Of a DNA stretch of 64,000 bases, positions 18,387-28,077 are shown piece after piece. The notes beneath the pieces were generated by a model. It was not told where the DNA came from, made no database searches, and saw only the letters and a list, made by a program, of their open reading frames with translations. The stretch covers positions 186,001 through 250,000 of the forward strand of contig JAIQFP010000005.1 of NCBI GenBank assembly GCA_020073165.1, in the 5' to 3' direction. Numbering within the stretch: position 1 is the stretch's first letter; the number at the start of each line of letters is the position of its first letter. This stretch comes from Terriglobia bacterium (GTDB lineage Bacteria > Acidobacteriota > Terriglobia > Terriglobales > Acidobacteriaceae). The position numbers were made by a program, and so were the translations under genes.

Positions 18387-19433
18387 ATGAACGTCCACAT
18401 CAGCTACAAGCTGCAGAAAAATCCCGAAATTGAAAAAGACATAAACCATCTGGTCGAGAAGCTGCGCAAGCGGTTGCAGGTCTTCCGTCCCGAACTGGTC
18501 CATCTGAAGGGTGTGGTGGAGCAAAACTCCCCGCGCGAGGGGACCACCGTCTCTTTGAACCTGCGCCTGCCTTCCGGACAGATGGCGGTGCAGGAGTCGG
18601 CATCCACGCCTTCCGCCGCGGTGAAAGGTGCCTTTGACGATCTGCTGCAGCAGATTAACAAACACAAAGACATGCTGCGCAGTACGCACAAGTGGCCGCG
18701 CTGGCGAGGGGTGGCCAACGTCCGGCCGGAGCCGCAGGTTCCGTTTGAGAAGACGATTGCGGCTGTGCAGCCGACTGTGGTCTCTTCCGAAGACATCCGT
18801 TCCTATGTGAACGCCAACCTGGCCCGACTGGAGCGCTTTGTAGAGCGCGAGCTCTATTTCCGCGAGGCTGCGGAGCAAATTCCGCCCGATGCAGTCACCA
18901 AAGAAGAGGTGGTGGATGAGGCCGTGGCCCGAGCCTTGGGCGATGGCAGCGAAAAGCCGGAGCGCCTAGCGTTGGAGCCCTGGCTTTACCGGCAGGCGAT
19001 GCGAGCGCTGAATGATCTGACAGCGCACAGCCAGGAAATAGGTAGGTCGGTTCACCTGGAAGACTCGGCACGTAAACCCAACGTGCGGGCCAGCGACGAG
19101 GCCGAATTGCAGTTCCACCAGCCGGACGAGACCTTGACCGGAGAGAACGTAATCGCCGATCGCCGCACCGCCACGCCCGAAGACATCGCCTCCTCCGACG
19201 AAATGGTCACCTTGGTGCAGTATGCGCTCGGGGCTGCCCGACACGTCGACCGCGAGGCTTTTATCCTCCATGGGATCGAGGGCTTTTCGGTGGAAGAGAT
19301 TGCTGCCATTACGGACCGCAAGCCGGACGAGGTTCGCTCCTCCATTGCTGCCGCCCGCGAACATCTACGCCGCTCGCCTCCCCTTGCCAACCGCTTTAAG
19401 GACAAGATGCTCCAACAGACTGGTAAAGGTTAG
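18387..19433 (+). CDS. Fusion: HPF/RaiA ribosome-hibernation domain + sigma-70-like domain
   Basis: 348 residues from ATG 18387; an in-frame ATG at 18279 gives no domain. Residues 1-100 follow the HPF/RaiA fold: MNVHISYKLQKNPEIEKDIN, then VHLKGVVEQ, TVSLNLRLPSG and the final helix AFDDLLQQINKHKDML. HPF binds the 30S decoding region and silences ribosomes. Residues about 135-215 resemble sigma region 2 (LEPWLYRQAMRALNDL) and 270-330 resemble region 4 (AFILHGIEGFSVEEIAAITD, then a second helix EVRSSIAAAREHLRR). Classical long HPF carries an unrelated dimerisation tail, so this fusion is unusual. A Balon/baeRF-like gene begins 30 nt downstream. Whether the sigma part binds DNA, polymerase or neither is unknown. 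Confidence 0.8.
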   Translation: MNVHISYKLQKNPEIEKDINHLVEKLRKRLQVFRPELVHLKGVVEQNSPREGTTVSLNLRLPSGQMAVQESASTPSAAVKGAFDDLLQQINKHKDMLRSTHKWPRWRGVANVRPEPQVPFEKTIAAVQPTVVSSEDIRSYVNANLARLERFVERELYFREAAEQIPPDAVTKEEVVDEAVARALGDGSEKPERLALEPWLYRQAMRALNDLTAHSQEIGRSVHLEDSARKPNVRASDEAELQFHQPDETLTGENVIADRRTATPEDIASSDEMVTLVQYALGAARHVDREAFILHGIEGFSVEEIAAITDRKPDEVRSSIAAAREHLRRSPPLANRFKDKMLQQTGKG

Positions 19434-19463
19434 CTTGAACTGCAGCACTCAGGAGAAATCGTG

Positions 19464-20636
19464 ATGATTACCCGCGAAGATATCCGTGAGCTGGCTCAAT
19501 TCCAAGTCGACGACGAACTCGGCTGCGCGCTGAGCTTTTACTTCCAGCCGCGAACGCCACAGAACAAATCACATCGGGAAGAGGCAATTCTGGCCAAGGA
19601 CCTGGTCCGCAACGCGCTGCGCGAGGCGGAGAAAGGCGGTAAGAACAGTGCCGCACGGGCTGATCTGCACCGCATTCTAGCCCTGGCAGAGAGCTTGTAT
19701 GGCAACCAGGCGCGGGCCAAGGCGGTATTTGCCTGCGGCAGCCGCAATTTCTGGCGCGAGTTTGATCTGCCGCCGCAACTGCCGGGTACGCAATTGTTTG
19801 TCAACCGGCGTTTCCACCTGAAGCCTCTGGCCTTGCTGCTGGGCGCGCAACCGCGGGTGGCAGTTGCGCTGGTCAGCCGGCAGCGGGCGCGCTTGTTCGA
19901 TTTCCGGCTGGACGAACTCAGGGAACGCGAAGGCCTCTTCCATGCCGTGCCGCGCCGCAGCCGCAGCGATGGTTTCAATGGATACGATGCCGGCCACGCC
20001 GAGCGTCGGGTGGATGATGAGGCCATGCATCATTTCAAGTACGTGGCTGGGCGGCTCAAGGACGAGGCCGACAAGGGCGGCTGGGAGAAACTGATTCTGG
20101 GCTGCCAGGACAGTCACTGGCCCGAATTCGAGCCCCACCTGCATCCCTACGTCAGGCAACGACTGCTCGGACGCTTCTCCACCGATCTCGCCACCGCCAC
20201 CAACGACCACATCCGTGAGCAGGCTTCGCGGATCATGCGCGAAGCTACCGGCCAGCGCCGCCAAAGCCTCGTCCGGGAAGTGCTGAACCAGGCCAAGAGC
20301 AACCACCACGGGGTCACCGGCCTGCGGCGAGTGCTGCGCTCCCTGGAACTGGGAGAGGTGCAAACCCTGCTCGTCGGCGATGGCTACAAAGCGCATGCGG
20401 TGGAGTGCACGGGTTGTGGCCATCTGGATCCCCACATGGTGCGTTTATGTCCCGCGTGTGGGCGGGCCACTCGCGAGTTGGACGACGTGTGCGACGCGAT
20501 TATTGGCAATGCCATCCGGCTGGACATCGAGTTGCTCTACGTGAAAGACGACACCGAGTTCGACCAGGCAGGTAATATCGCCGCCCTGTTGCGCTTCCGC
20601 GCCGATCAGACCAAGAGCAGCATGGCAGTGGCTTAG
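19464..20636 (+). CDS. Bacterial aeRF1-family protein (baeRF / Balon-like hibernation factor)
   Basis: 390 residues from ATG 19464, with AGGAG 8 nt upstream (the GTG at 19461 is only 5 nt away). The N-terminal and middle regions match the bacterial archaeo-eukaryotic release-factor families, and the end (AIRLDIELLYVK, GNIAALLRFR) resembles eRF1 domain 3. A zinc ribbon CTGC-x10-CPAC (Cys 315, 318, 329, 332) is embedded in that domain. No GGQ peptide-release motif is present. Balon, an aeRF1 homologue lacking release activity, occupies the ribosomal A site during hibernation, and its genes are reported next to RaiA/HPF genes. Adjacency to the HPF fusion supports this assignment. A rescue or nuclease role (Vms1-like) is the main alternative. 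Confidence 0.8.
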   Translation: MITREDIRELAQFQVDDELGCALSFYFQPRTPQNKSHREEAILAKDLVRNALREAEKGGKNSAARADLHRILALAESLYGNQARAKAVFACGSRNFWREFDLPPQLPGTQLFVNRRFHLKPLALLLGAQPRVAVALVSRQRARLFDFRLDELREREGLFHAVPRRSRSDGFNGYDAGHAERRVDDEAMHHFKYVAGRLKDEADKGGWEKLILGCQDSHWPEFEPHLHPYVRQRLLGRFSTDLATATNDHIREQASRIMREATGQRRQSLVREVLNQAKSNHHGVTGLRRVLRSLELGEVQTLLVGDGYKAHAVECTGCGHLDPHMVRLCPACGRATRELDDVCDAIIGNAIRLDIELLYVKDDTEFDQAGNIAALLRFRADQTKSSMAVA

Positions 20637-20654
20637 GGTTCGACGTTTCTCGAT

Positions 20655-20678
20655 GGGCCCGCAGGTGCGGGCCCTTTC
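20655..20678 (+). terminator. Rho-independent terminator of the HPF-baeRF unit
   Basis: Eight-bp stem GGGCCCGC/GCGGGCCC with loop AGGT, followed by TTTCT. It starts 19 nt after the baeRF stop and lies between convergent genes. Confidence 0.75.
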
Positions 20679-20691
20679 TACTGCCCGCCGC

Positions 20692-21942
20692 CTAGTACGT
20701 GAAGGACTGTATTGCCGTCACCCCGGCGTCGGGGCCGTCCACAAATCCGCTGCGATTCTTCGGATTCAGCGCAATGTGCGCCGGGACTACGTTGAAGGTA
20801 TTTGAAAAACTGAATCCGTTCAGCGTTTCCTTCAGATTGCCATCCATGTCGTACACGTAGATCGTGCTACCGCTCGCGGCAGAACTGGAGTTGGGCTGGG
20901 CTACCAGGAACAGCTTATGCACGGAGTCAAACTCGACATCCGCACCGCTAAAAAATTGTTGCTCGTTTGATCCCGGCAACACCACACTGAAGCCGGTCTG
21001 GTTCGCGAGATCGTAAAATTCCACGTTGGCATCGTCTTCTGTCGTGGTGCAGGCAATGCCGTCCGCTGAATCAACCGCCAAGCCGTTGATGAAGCCAAAC
21101 CCGATGCCGGTGAACTCGGTAAAGGTGCCCTGGACGAGATCAACCAGGCCAATTACGGGCAAGCAGCCAAAGCATCCCGGTCCTCCTCCCAAAACCGCCT
21201 GATTGGTCGTGCTATCCAGCGCGATCGGAGGCGGCACGCTGCCAAAGTTGCCGGAGTCTGTGATCTTGACCACGGGCCCAAAAGTATTGGCGGCGACGCT
21301 GGAGCTGAACACCAGGGGAGTGAACCTTCCGCTGTTGTCCGAGGCGAAAACCGCGACGTTCGGGACTCCCTGGCTCCGACTCACCCCACCAGGCTCGATG
21401 ATATGTTTCGCTCCAATGGGAGGCGTCCACACACCAGTGAACTTGTTTCCGCTTAGGGGATTCAGAACGTGGAAGGTTCGTCTTACATGAAGGAAGCTAA
21501 CGACATGTTCACGCTCGATCAGTCCAACGCTGGTTCCGACCACTCCTAGGGTGACGAAGTCATCCTGCGTTTGGGTCTTTACCACGACCTGGAGAATGTT
21601 GCCGGTATTCTGGTCGAAAGTTTCGACTGCGGCCAGCACGTTACCGTTCGATAACGTCTTGGCCTCGCTCAGCACGCCTTCTGTGCCGTTCTGGTCGATA
21701 TCAAATCCAAAAATTTGCCCTCCAAACTTACTGTGTACCATGATCGTGCCTGGACCAGGAGAGGAAGCCCGCCGGGATTGTTTCGCTTGTCCGAGTACGG
21801 TACTGGCGGGGCACAGCATAAGGACTAAACAGAGGATTCCGTGCATGGCCGAGGATGAACGCGGCAGCCAGACAGCCTTCTGTTTCGTTGTGGCCCTTAC
21901 TGGGCTGGACAAAGCGCCCAATTCACTCCACCTGTTTCGCAT
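20692..21942 (-). CDS. Secreted beta-propeller-like hypothetical protein
   Basis: 416 residues from ATG 21942 (AGAGGA about 7 nt upstream; an earlier in-frame TTG at 21972 is less likely). An extended N-terminus is followed by a hydrophobic signal (GILCLVLMLCPASTVLGQA). The body shows repeated short strands with DG/DS turns (LSNGNVLAAVETFDQNTGNI, INGLAVDSADGIACTTTED, AHIALNPKNRSGFV), as in NHL or SMP-30-type propellers. No catalytic residues recognised. Extracellular, role unknown. Confidence 0.6.
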   Translation of the reverse strand: MRNRWSELGALSSPVRATTKQKAVWLPRSSSAMHGILCLVLMLCPASTVLGQAKQSRRASSPGPGTIMVHSKFGGQIFGFDIDQNGTEGVLSEAKTLSNGNVLAAVETFDQNTGNILQVVVKTQTQDDFVTLGVVGTSVGLIEREHVVSFLHVRRTFHVLNPLSGNKFTGVWTPPIGAKHIIEPGGVSRSQGVPNVAVFASDNSGRFTPLVFSSSVAANTFGPVVKITDSGNFGSVPPPIALDSTTNQAVLGGGPGCFGCLPVIGLVDLVQGTFTEFTGIGFGFINGLAVDSADGIACTTTEDDANVEFYDLANQTGFSVVLPGSNEQQFFSGADVEFDSVHKLFLVAQPNSSSAASGSTIYVYDMDGNLKETLNGFSFSNTFNVVPAHIALNPKNRSGFVDGPDAGVTAIQSFTY

Positions 21943-22187
21943 AGCAATCCTCTTTTCAGCCGGGGTCAACAAGACGGGTGAAACCTGAGCCGTGTCAAGT
22001 TATGTCAGCCACCTTCTCCTGATGTCACCTACTTGTCAAGAATTTGCAAAAATGGCGTCTCCAGCGAGGGTGACCGCCGCCAGCCTTTGGGCACGGCGGC
22101 CCCTTCCACCGCGGTATTTTGAGCTGCCGGATGTCACCTGCCGCCGTGTTATGCTGGCCCACTTCAAGGCCTTCTCAAGGAGCCCCG

Positions 22188-23441
22188 ATGGCTTTCTCGC
22201 GCCGCGATTTCCTCACCACCGCAGTCGTAGGCTCTCTGTCCCTCACATTGCAGGGTCAACAAAGCAAGCAAGATCTCCCGCAAGCAGCAGGTTCCGGGAT
22301 CCCCGGAAAACGCCCCATTATTATCTCCGCCAGCAACGGCGAGCCTTACCTCGAAGACGCCTTCGGCATGCTGCGTGGCGGTGCCGACACGCTCGATGCT
22401 GCCCTGCGGGTGGTCCGCGGGCCGGAGGATGACCCGGACGATGATAGCGTGGGCCTAGGCGGACTGCCCAACGAAGAAGGCGTGGTCGAACTTGATGCCT
22501 GCTGCATGCACGGTCCTACCCGCCGCGCCGGCGCCGTTGGAGGTGTGCGCAATATCAAGAATGTCTCCCTGGTGGCCAAAGCGGTGATGAACCACACCGC
22601 CCACGTCATGCTGGTAGGGGAGGGGGCGGAGCAGTTTGCCGTGGCGCAGGGGTTCCCCCGGGAGAACCTGCTTACCGAGCGCTCCCGCAAGATTTGGCAG
22701 TTATGGAAGGAATATCAATCCGACCGTGACTGGTGGGGACCGGGCCCGGCCGATCCAAAGTTTCAGTTTCCGACGCCTCCGCACTCGGAGGTGTGGCGAG
22801 AGCGGATTCGCGGCCTGCAACAGAAAGCTGCCGATCTTGGCATCGCGCCGGAATTTCGCTTGCAGGCGATTGCCCGCGTCCTGGTCCCGCCAACCGGGAC
22901 CATTCACTGTTCAGCGCTGAATGCCAAGGGCGAGATCTCCGGATGCACGACGACGAGCGGACTGGCCTTCAAGCTGCCGGGGCGCGTCGGCGACTCGCCC
23001 ATCATCGGCGCGGGCTGCTATACCGATCAGGACGTCGGTTCGGCCGGCGCGACCGGAAGCGGCGAGGAGAACATCAAGGTTGCCGGCGCCCACACCATCG
23101 TGGAAAACATGCGCCACGGCATGGCGCCCCTCGACGCCGGCATGGACGCACTCAAGCGTATTGCCCGCAACTACAACAACGACATGAATCGCCTGAAGTA
23201 TGTCGACATGACCTACTACATCCTGCGCAAAGATGGCGTTTACGCCGGCGTTTCCCTGTGGGAGGGCTACACGCCGTGGCCCTGGGAGAAACCTGAACTC
23301 AAGCCCCATCGCATCGCGGTGCACGACGGCACGCGGCGGCTGGAGAAGACCGTATCGCTGTTCAAGGGCTATTCCCAGGATTTTCCGGCGTATCCTAACC
23401 TCCGGCCTGAACTGCTGAAGGAAATACCGTCGAAGGATTAG
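22188..23441 (+). CDS. Glycosylasparaginase family (N-terminal nucleophile) hydrolase with Tat signal
   Basis: 417 residues from ATG 22188 (AGGAG 5 nt upstream). A twin-arginine signal (SRRDFLTTAVVG) begins at residue 4. The family autoprocesses at a Gly-Thr bond and the new N-terminal Thr is the nucleophile; here PPTGTIHCSALN puts it at T238. Substrate-binding segments GRVGDSPIIGAGCYTDQDVGSAGATGSGEE are conserved. It should split N4-(beta-N-acetylglucosaminyl)-L-asparagine or related beta-aspartyl amides. Tat export implies a periplasmic enzyme folded before export. Confidence 0.85.
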   Translation: MAFSRRDFLTTAVVGSLSLTLQGQQSKQDLPQAAGSGIPGKRPIIISASNGEPYLEDAFGMLRGGADTLDAALRVVRGPEDDPDDDSVGLGGLPNEEGVVELDACCMHGPTRRAGAVGGVRNIKNVSLVAKAVMNHTAHVMLVGEGAEQFAVAQGFPRENLLTERSRKIWQLWKEYQSDRDWWGPGPADPKFQFPTPPHSEVWRERIRGLQQKAADLGIAPEFRLQAIARVLVPPTGTIHCSALNAKGEISGCTTTSGLAFKLPGRVGDSPIIGAGCYTDQDVGSAGATGSGEENIKVAGAHTIVENMRHGMAPLDAGMDALKRIARNYNNDMNRLKYVDMTYYILRKDGVYAGVSLWEGYTPWPWEKPELKPHRIAVHDGTRRLEKTVSLFKGYSQDFPAYPNLRPELLKEIPSKD

Positions 23442-23507
23442 CCGCGAGACGCGCGCGGAGAGCCAGCTCAGAATCCAGGACTCTTTCCTGTGATGGTCAA
23501 CGTACCC

Positions 23508-24542
23508 TCAGGCGAACCTGACCTTCACGTCCGGCCCCTTCTCCAGGTGGATGCTGTCAATGAAGCGCACCATGCCGGTGCGCAGGGTCATGATCACCGA
23601 GGACGTCCGGGTGCCTTCACCGAAGAAGCGCACCCCGCGCATCAGCGCCCCGTCGGTCACACCGGTGGCGGCGAAGATCAGTTGCTTGCCGGGGGCGAGG
23701 TCTTCGGCCTCATAGATTTTCTTTCCGTCCTTGATCCCCATGCGGGCGATGCGCTCTTCCAGTTCCGGCTTGTTGATGACCAGCCGTCCCAGCATGTAGC
23801 CGTTCAGGCAGCGAATCGCCGCCGCCGTAATGACGCCTTCGGGTGCTCCGCCCGAGCCCATCACTGCATGTACTCCGGTTCCGATGACGGCGGAAGCGAT
23901 GCCCGCTGAGAGATCGCCGTCGCCAATCAACTTGATGCGCGCTCCGGCGGCACGAATATCGGCGATCAGCTTTTCGTGCCGCGGACGGTCAAGCACGATC
24001 ACCACCAGGTCCTCGACGTCGCGGCCCATGCGCTTGGCGATGTTCTTCAGGTTGTCGGCCACGGGAGCATCCATTTCCACCGCTCCCTTGCACGAGGGCC
24101 CGACGACTATCTTCTCCATGTAACAGTCAGGCGCGTTCAGCAGGCCGCCTTTTTCTGACGCCGCCAGCACGGTGATCGCCCCGGGCGCCCCGGTGGCGCA
24201 CAGGTTCGTGCCCTCCAGAGGATCGACCGCGATGTCCACCTCGGGAACGGCATGGCCGTCGGGAAACTCGCCGCCGACTTTTTCGCCGATGTACAGCATG
24301 GGCGCTTCATCGCGCTCGCCCTCGCCAATCACGATGGTGCCGCGCATGGGGACAGTGTCCATGGTGTGACGCATAGCCTCAGTAGCAACGTGGTCGGCAA
24401 ACTTGCGGTCGCCCTGGCCCATGGTGTGGGCCGACGCGATGGCCGCATTCTCCACCACGCGCAAGAATTCCAGTGCCAGATCGCTCTCCAGGTTTTCGCC
24501 GAAACTCTTGGCTTTAGCTTCCGCTCGCGTCTGTGTTGACAT
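23508..24542 (-). CDS. glpX: Class II fructose-1,6-bisphosphatase
   Basis: 344 residues from ATG 24542, chosen because GGAGG lies upstream and [10 protein letters not shown] begins the conserved domain. The class II metal-binding signatures are present: [23 protein letters not shown] and [31 protein letters not shown]. It hydrolyses fructose-1,6-bisphosphate to fructose-6-phosphate in gluconeogenesis. It runs in the same direction as the upstream transglutaminase-TPR gene. Confidence 0.95.
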   Translation of the reverse strand: MSTQTRAEAKAKSFGENLESDLALEFLRVVENAAIASAHTMGQGDRKFADHVATEAMRHTMDTVPMRGTIVIGEGERDEAPMLYIGEKVGGEFPDGHAVPEVDIAVDPLEGTNLCATGAPGAITVLAASEKGGLLNAPDCYMEKIVVGPSCKGAVEMDAPVADNLKNIAKRMGRDVEDLVVIVLDRPRHEKLIADIRAAGARIKLIGDGDLSAGIASAVIGTGVHAVMGSGGAPEGVITAAAIRCLNGYMLGRLVINKPELEERIARMGIKDGKKIYEAEDLAPGKQLIFAATGVTDGALMRGVRFFGEGTRTSSVIMTLRTGMVRFIDSIHLEKGPDVKVRFA

Positions 24543-24670
24543 AAGGGCCTCCGAATGAACCGGCTTGAGAATATAAACCGAAGGGGCAGGGAAGGGGAAG
24601 GACTGACGTGAGGACCGCTGCCTCAGTTGTCCCCCCCGCAAAGCGAGCCAACCGGCGCACGCGTTCGCCC

Positions 24671-27600
24671 TCACTCTGCCGAACGGACCAGGTCGGGCGT
24701 GAGCAGCACGAACTCACAGCCGGTGATTTCCGAGCACGCCAGCAGCCCGCGTCGCACCAACCGGGTGTCTGGGTTGTCGTCGGGGAAAAGGACGTTGAAC
24801 TTGGCGAGCTTCAGGGCCCTATCGGCAGACCTCAACTTTTCTGAGCCGCTGATGAATTTCACGTCCTCCACTTTTTCTCCGGGAGAAAAAACGATAAACA
24901 GATCTGCGCTGGCGCTTCCCTGTGCGATCCGTTCCAAGTGGACGCTTCGTATGCGGCTGAGTTCACCCCGAGCCTCGTTGATGGCCGCATCGGCCTTAGC
25001 TGGACTTCCGATGAGCCGTACCAACTTGTCATACGTCTCCTGCATGCTCCCCAGCCGGGCCAGGGTCAGTGCGTAGGTGTGGATCGCGGCCGCCGGCTTG
25101 TGTTCCTTCTCGTACACCTGACCCAGGTGATCTCCCTCCACCGGGTCTTGGCTCAGGGTCCAGGCGGCGTTCAGATATTTCTCCGCCTGTTCCAGATTCC
25201 CCAGCTGGAAGTGCACCCAGCCCAACGTATCCCAATCCGCATGCAGGTCCCTCATACATTCCAAGTCCGCGTTATTGACGCTTGCCGCTTCGATCGTCGC
25301 GGTCTCCTCCTCCACCGAACGCACGGCCTTCTCGGCATACTGCAACGCCTGCAGCAGGTTCATATTGGCTTCGGCAAGTTCGTAGGCGATGCCATTCTCG
25401 GTGACATCTCCCGGTTCAAGTTGCAATGCTTTTTGAAATGCCATCAGGCTCTTTGCTGGATCTCCGGCACGAGCATAAGCAGAACCCAGACTGATTTCCA
25501 GATGGGACGTGTCTTGCCCTAACCTGATGGCCAAGTCAAAAACGGATGCCGCCTCGCTGTACCTCTTCAGCTGGACTAATGCCGCGCCCAGATTCGCCGG
25601 GCCGTCCCCATCGTCGGGTGCAACTTGCATGTATTCTCGCCACGCCTTCACTGCCTGCTCGTACCGGCGAGCGTCCATCAGGGCAAACGCCAGCATCTTG
25701 TATGACAGCGGCTGCTTGGGATCAGCCGTGATCGCTTTGCGGTAAGCGTCCTGCGCAGAGTCAAACTGCCGATCGGCTTGATAGATGCCTGCCAGCATGA
25801 GCCAGCCACGCACATACTTGGCATCCCGATCAAGAGCAGCCTTGAGCGCGGCGATAGCTCCGGGAAAATTGTGCCCCTGCGCATCCTCCGCAGCTTCCAT
25901 CGTCAGGCGGACCGCTTCTGGATCCTTGGGGGCAGGAAGCGCCATGATCGCATTTTGCACCGACGTTATCGCCTGACGGGCGCTCGCTCCCGGTCCCGAA
26001 GAAGTCAGAACATAGCGATCGCGATCGTCATTGACTGCTTTAACGAAGCTCTTGTACTCAGCCAAGTCGCTGACCGGCACCTCTCGCTGCTTCACGATAA
26101 AGGTGCGAATCGCGCTGAGCGCGCCGTTCTTTAGCGTGTACAAGGCATGGTACTCGGCGAAATCTTGCTTCAGATCTATCGGGGGCGGTAACTGCGGGAT
26201 GTAGCCTCTGGGCAATTCCAGAATCGCATCCAGGCGGGTTTCTCCCGGAGCGCCCAGCCAGATCGGCTCGGGCGTCCGCTTGTCCTCGTCCTTCACCTCG
26301 GGGAGTTGAAGGGGCGGCAGTGGCGGGCTCACGCGGTGGTTTTCCCAGTCGGGATAGTCTTTGCGATCATACTGATAGGAAAACGTGAACGGCACGCTGG
26401 TGTTCTCCGGCGAACTGGCGGTCACGTCGCTCACCGTGCCGGCAAACCCTGACATGTAGGAAATCTGCTGCACCAGGTCTTTCCATTGTGGCAGGGGAAC
26501 GCTGCGAAATGCCGAGCGCAACAGAACTTCGCCATCGTCCCCCTGGAGCGACCGCTGCACCTTTCCCTGGAGCCTGCCGCTGTCGTCGAGCTTGGCTTCG
26601 ATATGGAAGCTTTGTGTGCTCCTGAGCGGCGCATCGGCCGGGGTGTTTACCAGGGCCGCTACCTTGCCCTCAGCAATAACCAGTGCCGGTTTGTCCCGCA
26701 AGGGCGTGAGCAGGTATCCAAAAGGTGCCACCTCCGGAGTCGTATCCAACCACAAGAAGTCGTTCCCCTGGGACACCACGCTGATCATATGATCAAACTG
26801 GCCCGGCGATGGCACTTCTGGGTCAAGCTGGTGGCTGGCGCTGATCAGCGCAGGGTAGGCCCTGATGCCAGCCGCCGCAAGCAAAGCCGCCAGCAGCGTA
26901 TGCTTGTCCTTGCAATCGCCATACTGATTGCTCAAGACTTCTGCCGCGGAATGCGGCTGGTAGCGCCCGATGCCGAAGTCAATCCCGATGTAGCGGAATT
27001 GGGTGCTGACGTAGCTGTAAATGGCGTGCAGTTTGGCGTTGTCGTCGGTTGCGCCCTTGGTCAGCTCGGCGGCTTTGGCCTGGATCTCCGGCGTGGGTTT
27101 GACCCGCTCCTGCTGCAGGTCGCCGTACCAGCGTCCCACCTCGTCCCAGCTCTGGAAGCTGCTGAGCTCAAGCTCCGCAGCAGGGAGTCTTCCCCGGGCC
27201 CGTTGCACTGCCGCCTTGCTCTCATCCCCCTTGGGTTTCTGCTCAAGGTTCGAGGTCGTCCAGGTGTAGACGCGATACTTGCCGCTTTCGCTGAGAACCG
27301 GTTTCACCACGGAACTCTTGACCGTAACCTTGCGCTCGCTGGGGACGCTGATCGCGAGTTCCTCCTGCAACACGATACCGTCCCGCATGAAGTTATAGGC
27401 ATACCAGAACTGCCCCGGTGCGAGTGGCTTGTTAAGGTGCCAAACGGAACTGTATTCGACCACATCGCCGACTCCCAGACCCTTGACCGCCACATGCTTT
27501 TCGCGCAGATCGCTGTAGAGCGGAGCTTCGCGGGTGATCTGCGATGCCATATCCTGCACACCGTCCGCAGGGGTAAGCACGGTAGCGCCGTCGGGCTTGC

Positions 27601-27892
27601 GCACCCGTACGTAGGGGATCTCCAGGTCCTCCAGCGCAGCTTGGTAGGAAAATGTCAGCAGCCCGAACCTTTGTACCCCAGCTTCTGACTGAATACGCGC
27701 GCGAACGCTGGTCTCCCGCTCCGAGGTTCCGTCGTTCTCGAAAGTCACCTTGGTAGAGATTTGTTCGAAGATGAAAGCCTCTTGCGACAAGTCAGGTCTG
27801 GCCGGAGCTTGGGACGACGATTGAGCCGACAGGCTGCAGACGCAAGCCAACAGATACCACAGAGAGAAGGTCGTACGTAGCCACTTCAACAT
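24671..27892 (-). CDS. Secreted DUF3857 - transglutaminase-like - TPR protein
   Basis: 1073 residues. A signal peptide ([18 protein letters not shown]) precedes a DUF3857 beta-rich domain (about 40-250), a transglutaminase-like core (about 270-420) and a TPR array in the last 450 residues ([29 protein letters not shown] and repeats). The catalytic triad is intact: Cys in [17 protein letters not shown], His in FDHMISVV and Asp in FLWLDTTPE. It may act as a protease or cross-linker on envelope proteins. Substrate unknown. The architecture is common in Acidobacteriota and Bacteroidota. Confidence 0.85.
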   Translation of the reverse strand: MLKWLRTTFSLWYLLACVCSLSAQSSSQAPARPDLSQEAFIFEQISTKVTFENDGTSERETSVRARIQSEAGVQRFGLLTFSYQAALEDLEIPYVRVRKPDGATVLTPADGVQDMASQITREAPLYSDLREKHVAVKGLGVGDVVEYSSVWHLNKPLAPGQFWYAYNFMRDGIVLQEELAISVPSERKVTVKSSVVKPVLSESGKYRVYTWTTSNLEQKPKGDESKAAVQRARGRLPAAELELSSFQSWDEVGRWYGDLQQERVKPTPEIQAKAAELTKGATDDNAKLHAIYSYVSTQFRYIGIDFGIGRYQPHSAAEVLSNQYGDCKDKHTLLAALLAAAGIRAYPALISASHQLDPEVPSPGQFDHMISVVSQGNDFLWLDTTPEVAPFGYLLTPLRDKPALVIAEGKVAALVNTPADAPLRSTQSFHIEAKLDDSGRLQGKVQRSLQGDDGEVLLRSAFRSVPLPQWKDLVQQISYMSGFAGTVSDVTASSPENTSVPFTFSYQYDRKDYPDWENHRVSPPLPPLQLPEVKDEDKRTPEPIWLGAPGETRLDAILELPRGYIPQLPPPIDLKQDFAEYHALYTLKNGALSAIRTFIVKQREVPVSDLAEYKSFVKAVNDDRDRYVLTSSGPGASARQAITSVQNAIMALPAPKDPEAVRLTMEAAEDAQGHNFPGAIAALKAALDRDAKYVRGWLMLAGIYQADRQFDSAQDAYRKAITADPKQPLSYKMLAFALMDARRYEQAVKAWREYMQVAPDDGDGPANLGAALVQLKRYSEAASVFDLAIRLGQDTSHLEISLGSAYARAGDPAKSLMAFQKALQLEPGDVTENGIAYELAEANMNLLQALQYAEKAVRSVEEETATIEAASVNNADLECMRDLHADWDTLGWVHFQLGNLEQAEKYLNAAWTLSQDPVEGDHLGQVYEKEHKPAAAIHTYALTLARLGSMQETYDKLVRLIGSPAKADAAINEARGELSRIRSVHLERIAQGSASADLFIVFSPGEKVEDVKFISGSEKLRSADRALKLAKFNVLFPDDNPDTRLVRRGLLACSEITGCEFVLLTPDLVRSAE

Positions 27893-28063
27893 AGATGTGA
27901 TCTATTTACCTTTGCGGAGCACAAAAGGCAAGCAATTCCATTACGCCAACCCCTACCCAGTACGTTGGGCAAGCAAGGGAATGGGAAAATCGCAGGTCTG
28001 CTCACCCGGAGGTCAGGGTTGGACGGGGGAAGTCACCTCACGATCATCCAGCCCGGCGGTTCT

Positions 28064-28069
28064 GATAAT
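28064..28069 (+). promoter_or_regulatory. -10 box GATAAT, possible leaderless start
   Basis: GATAAT ends 8 nt before the ATG at 28078 without an intervening Shine-Dalgarno. Confidence 0.4.
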
Positions 28070-28077
28070 CTTCCCGC

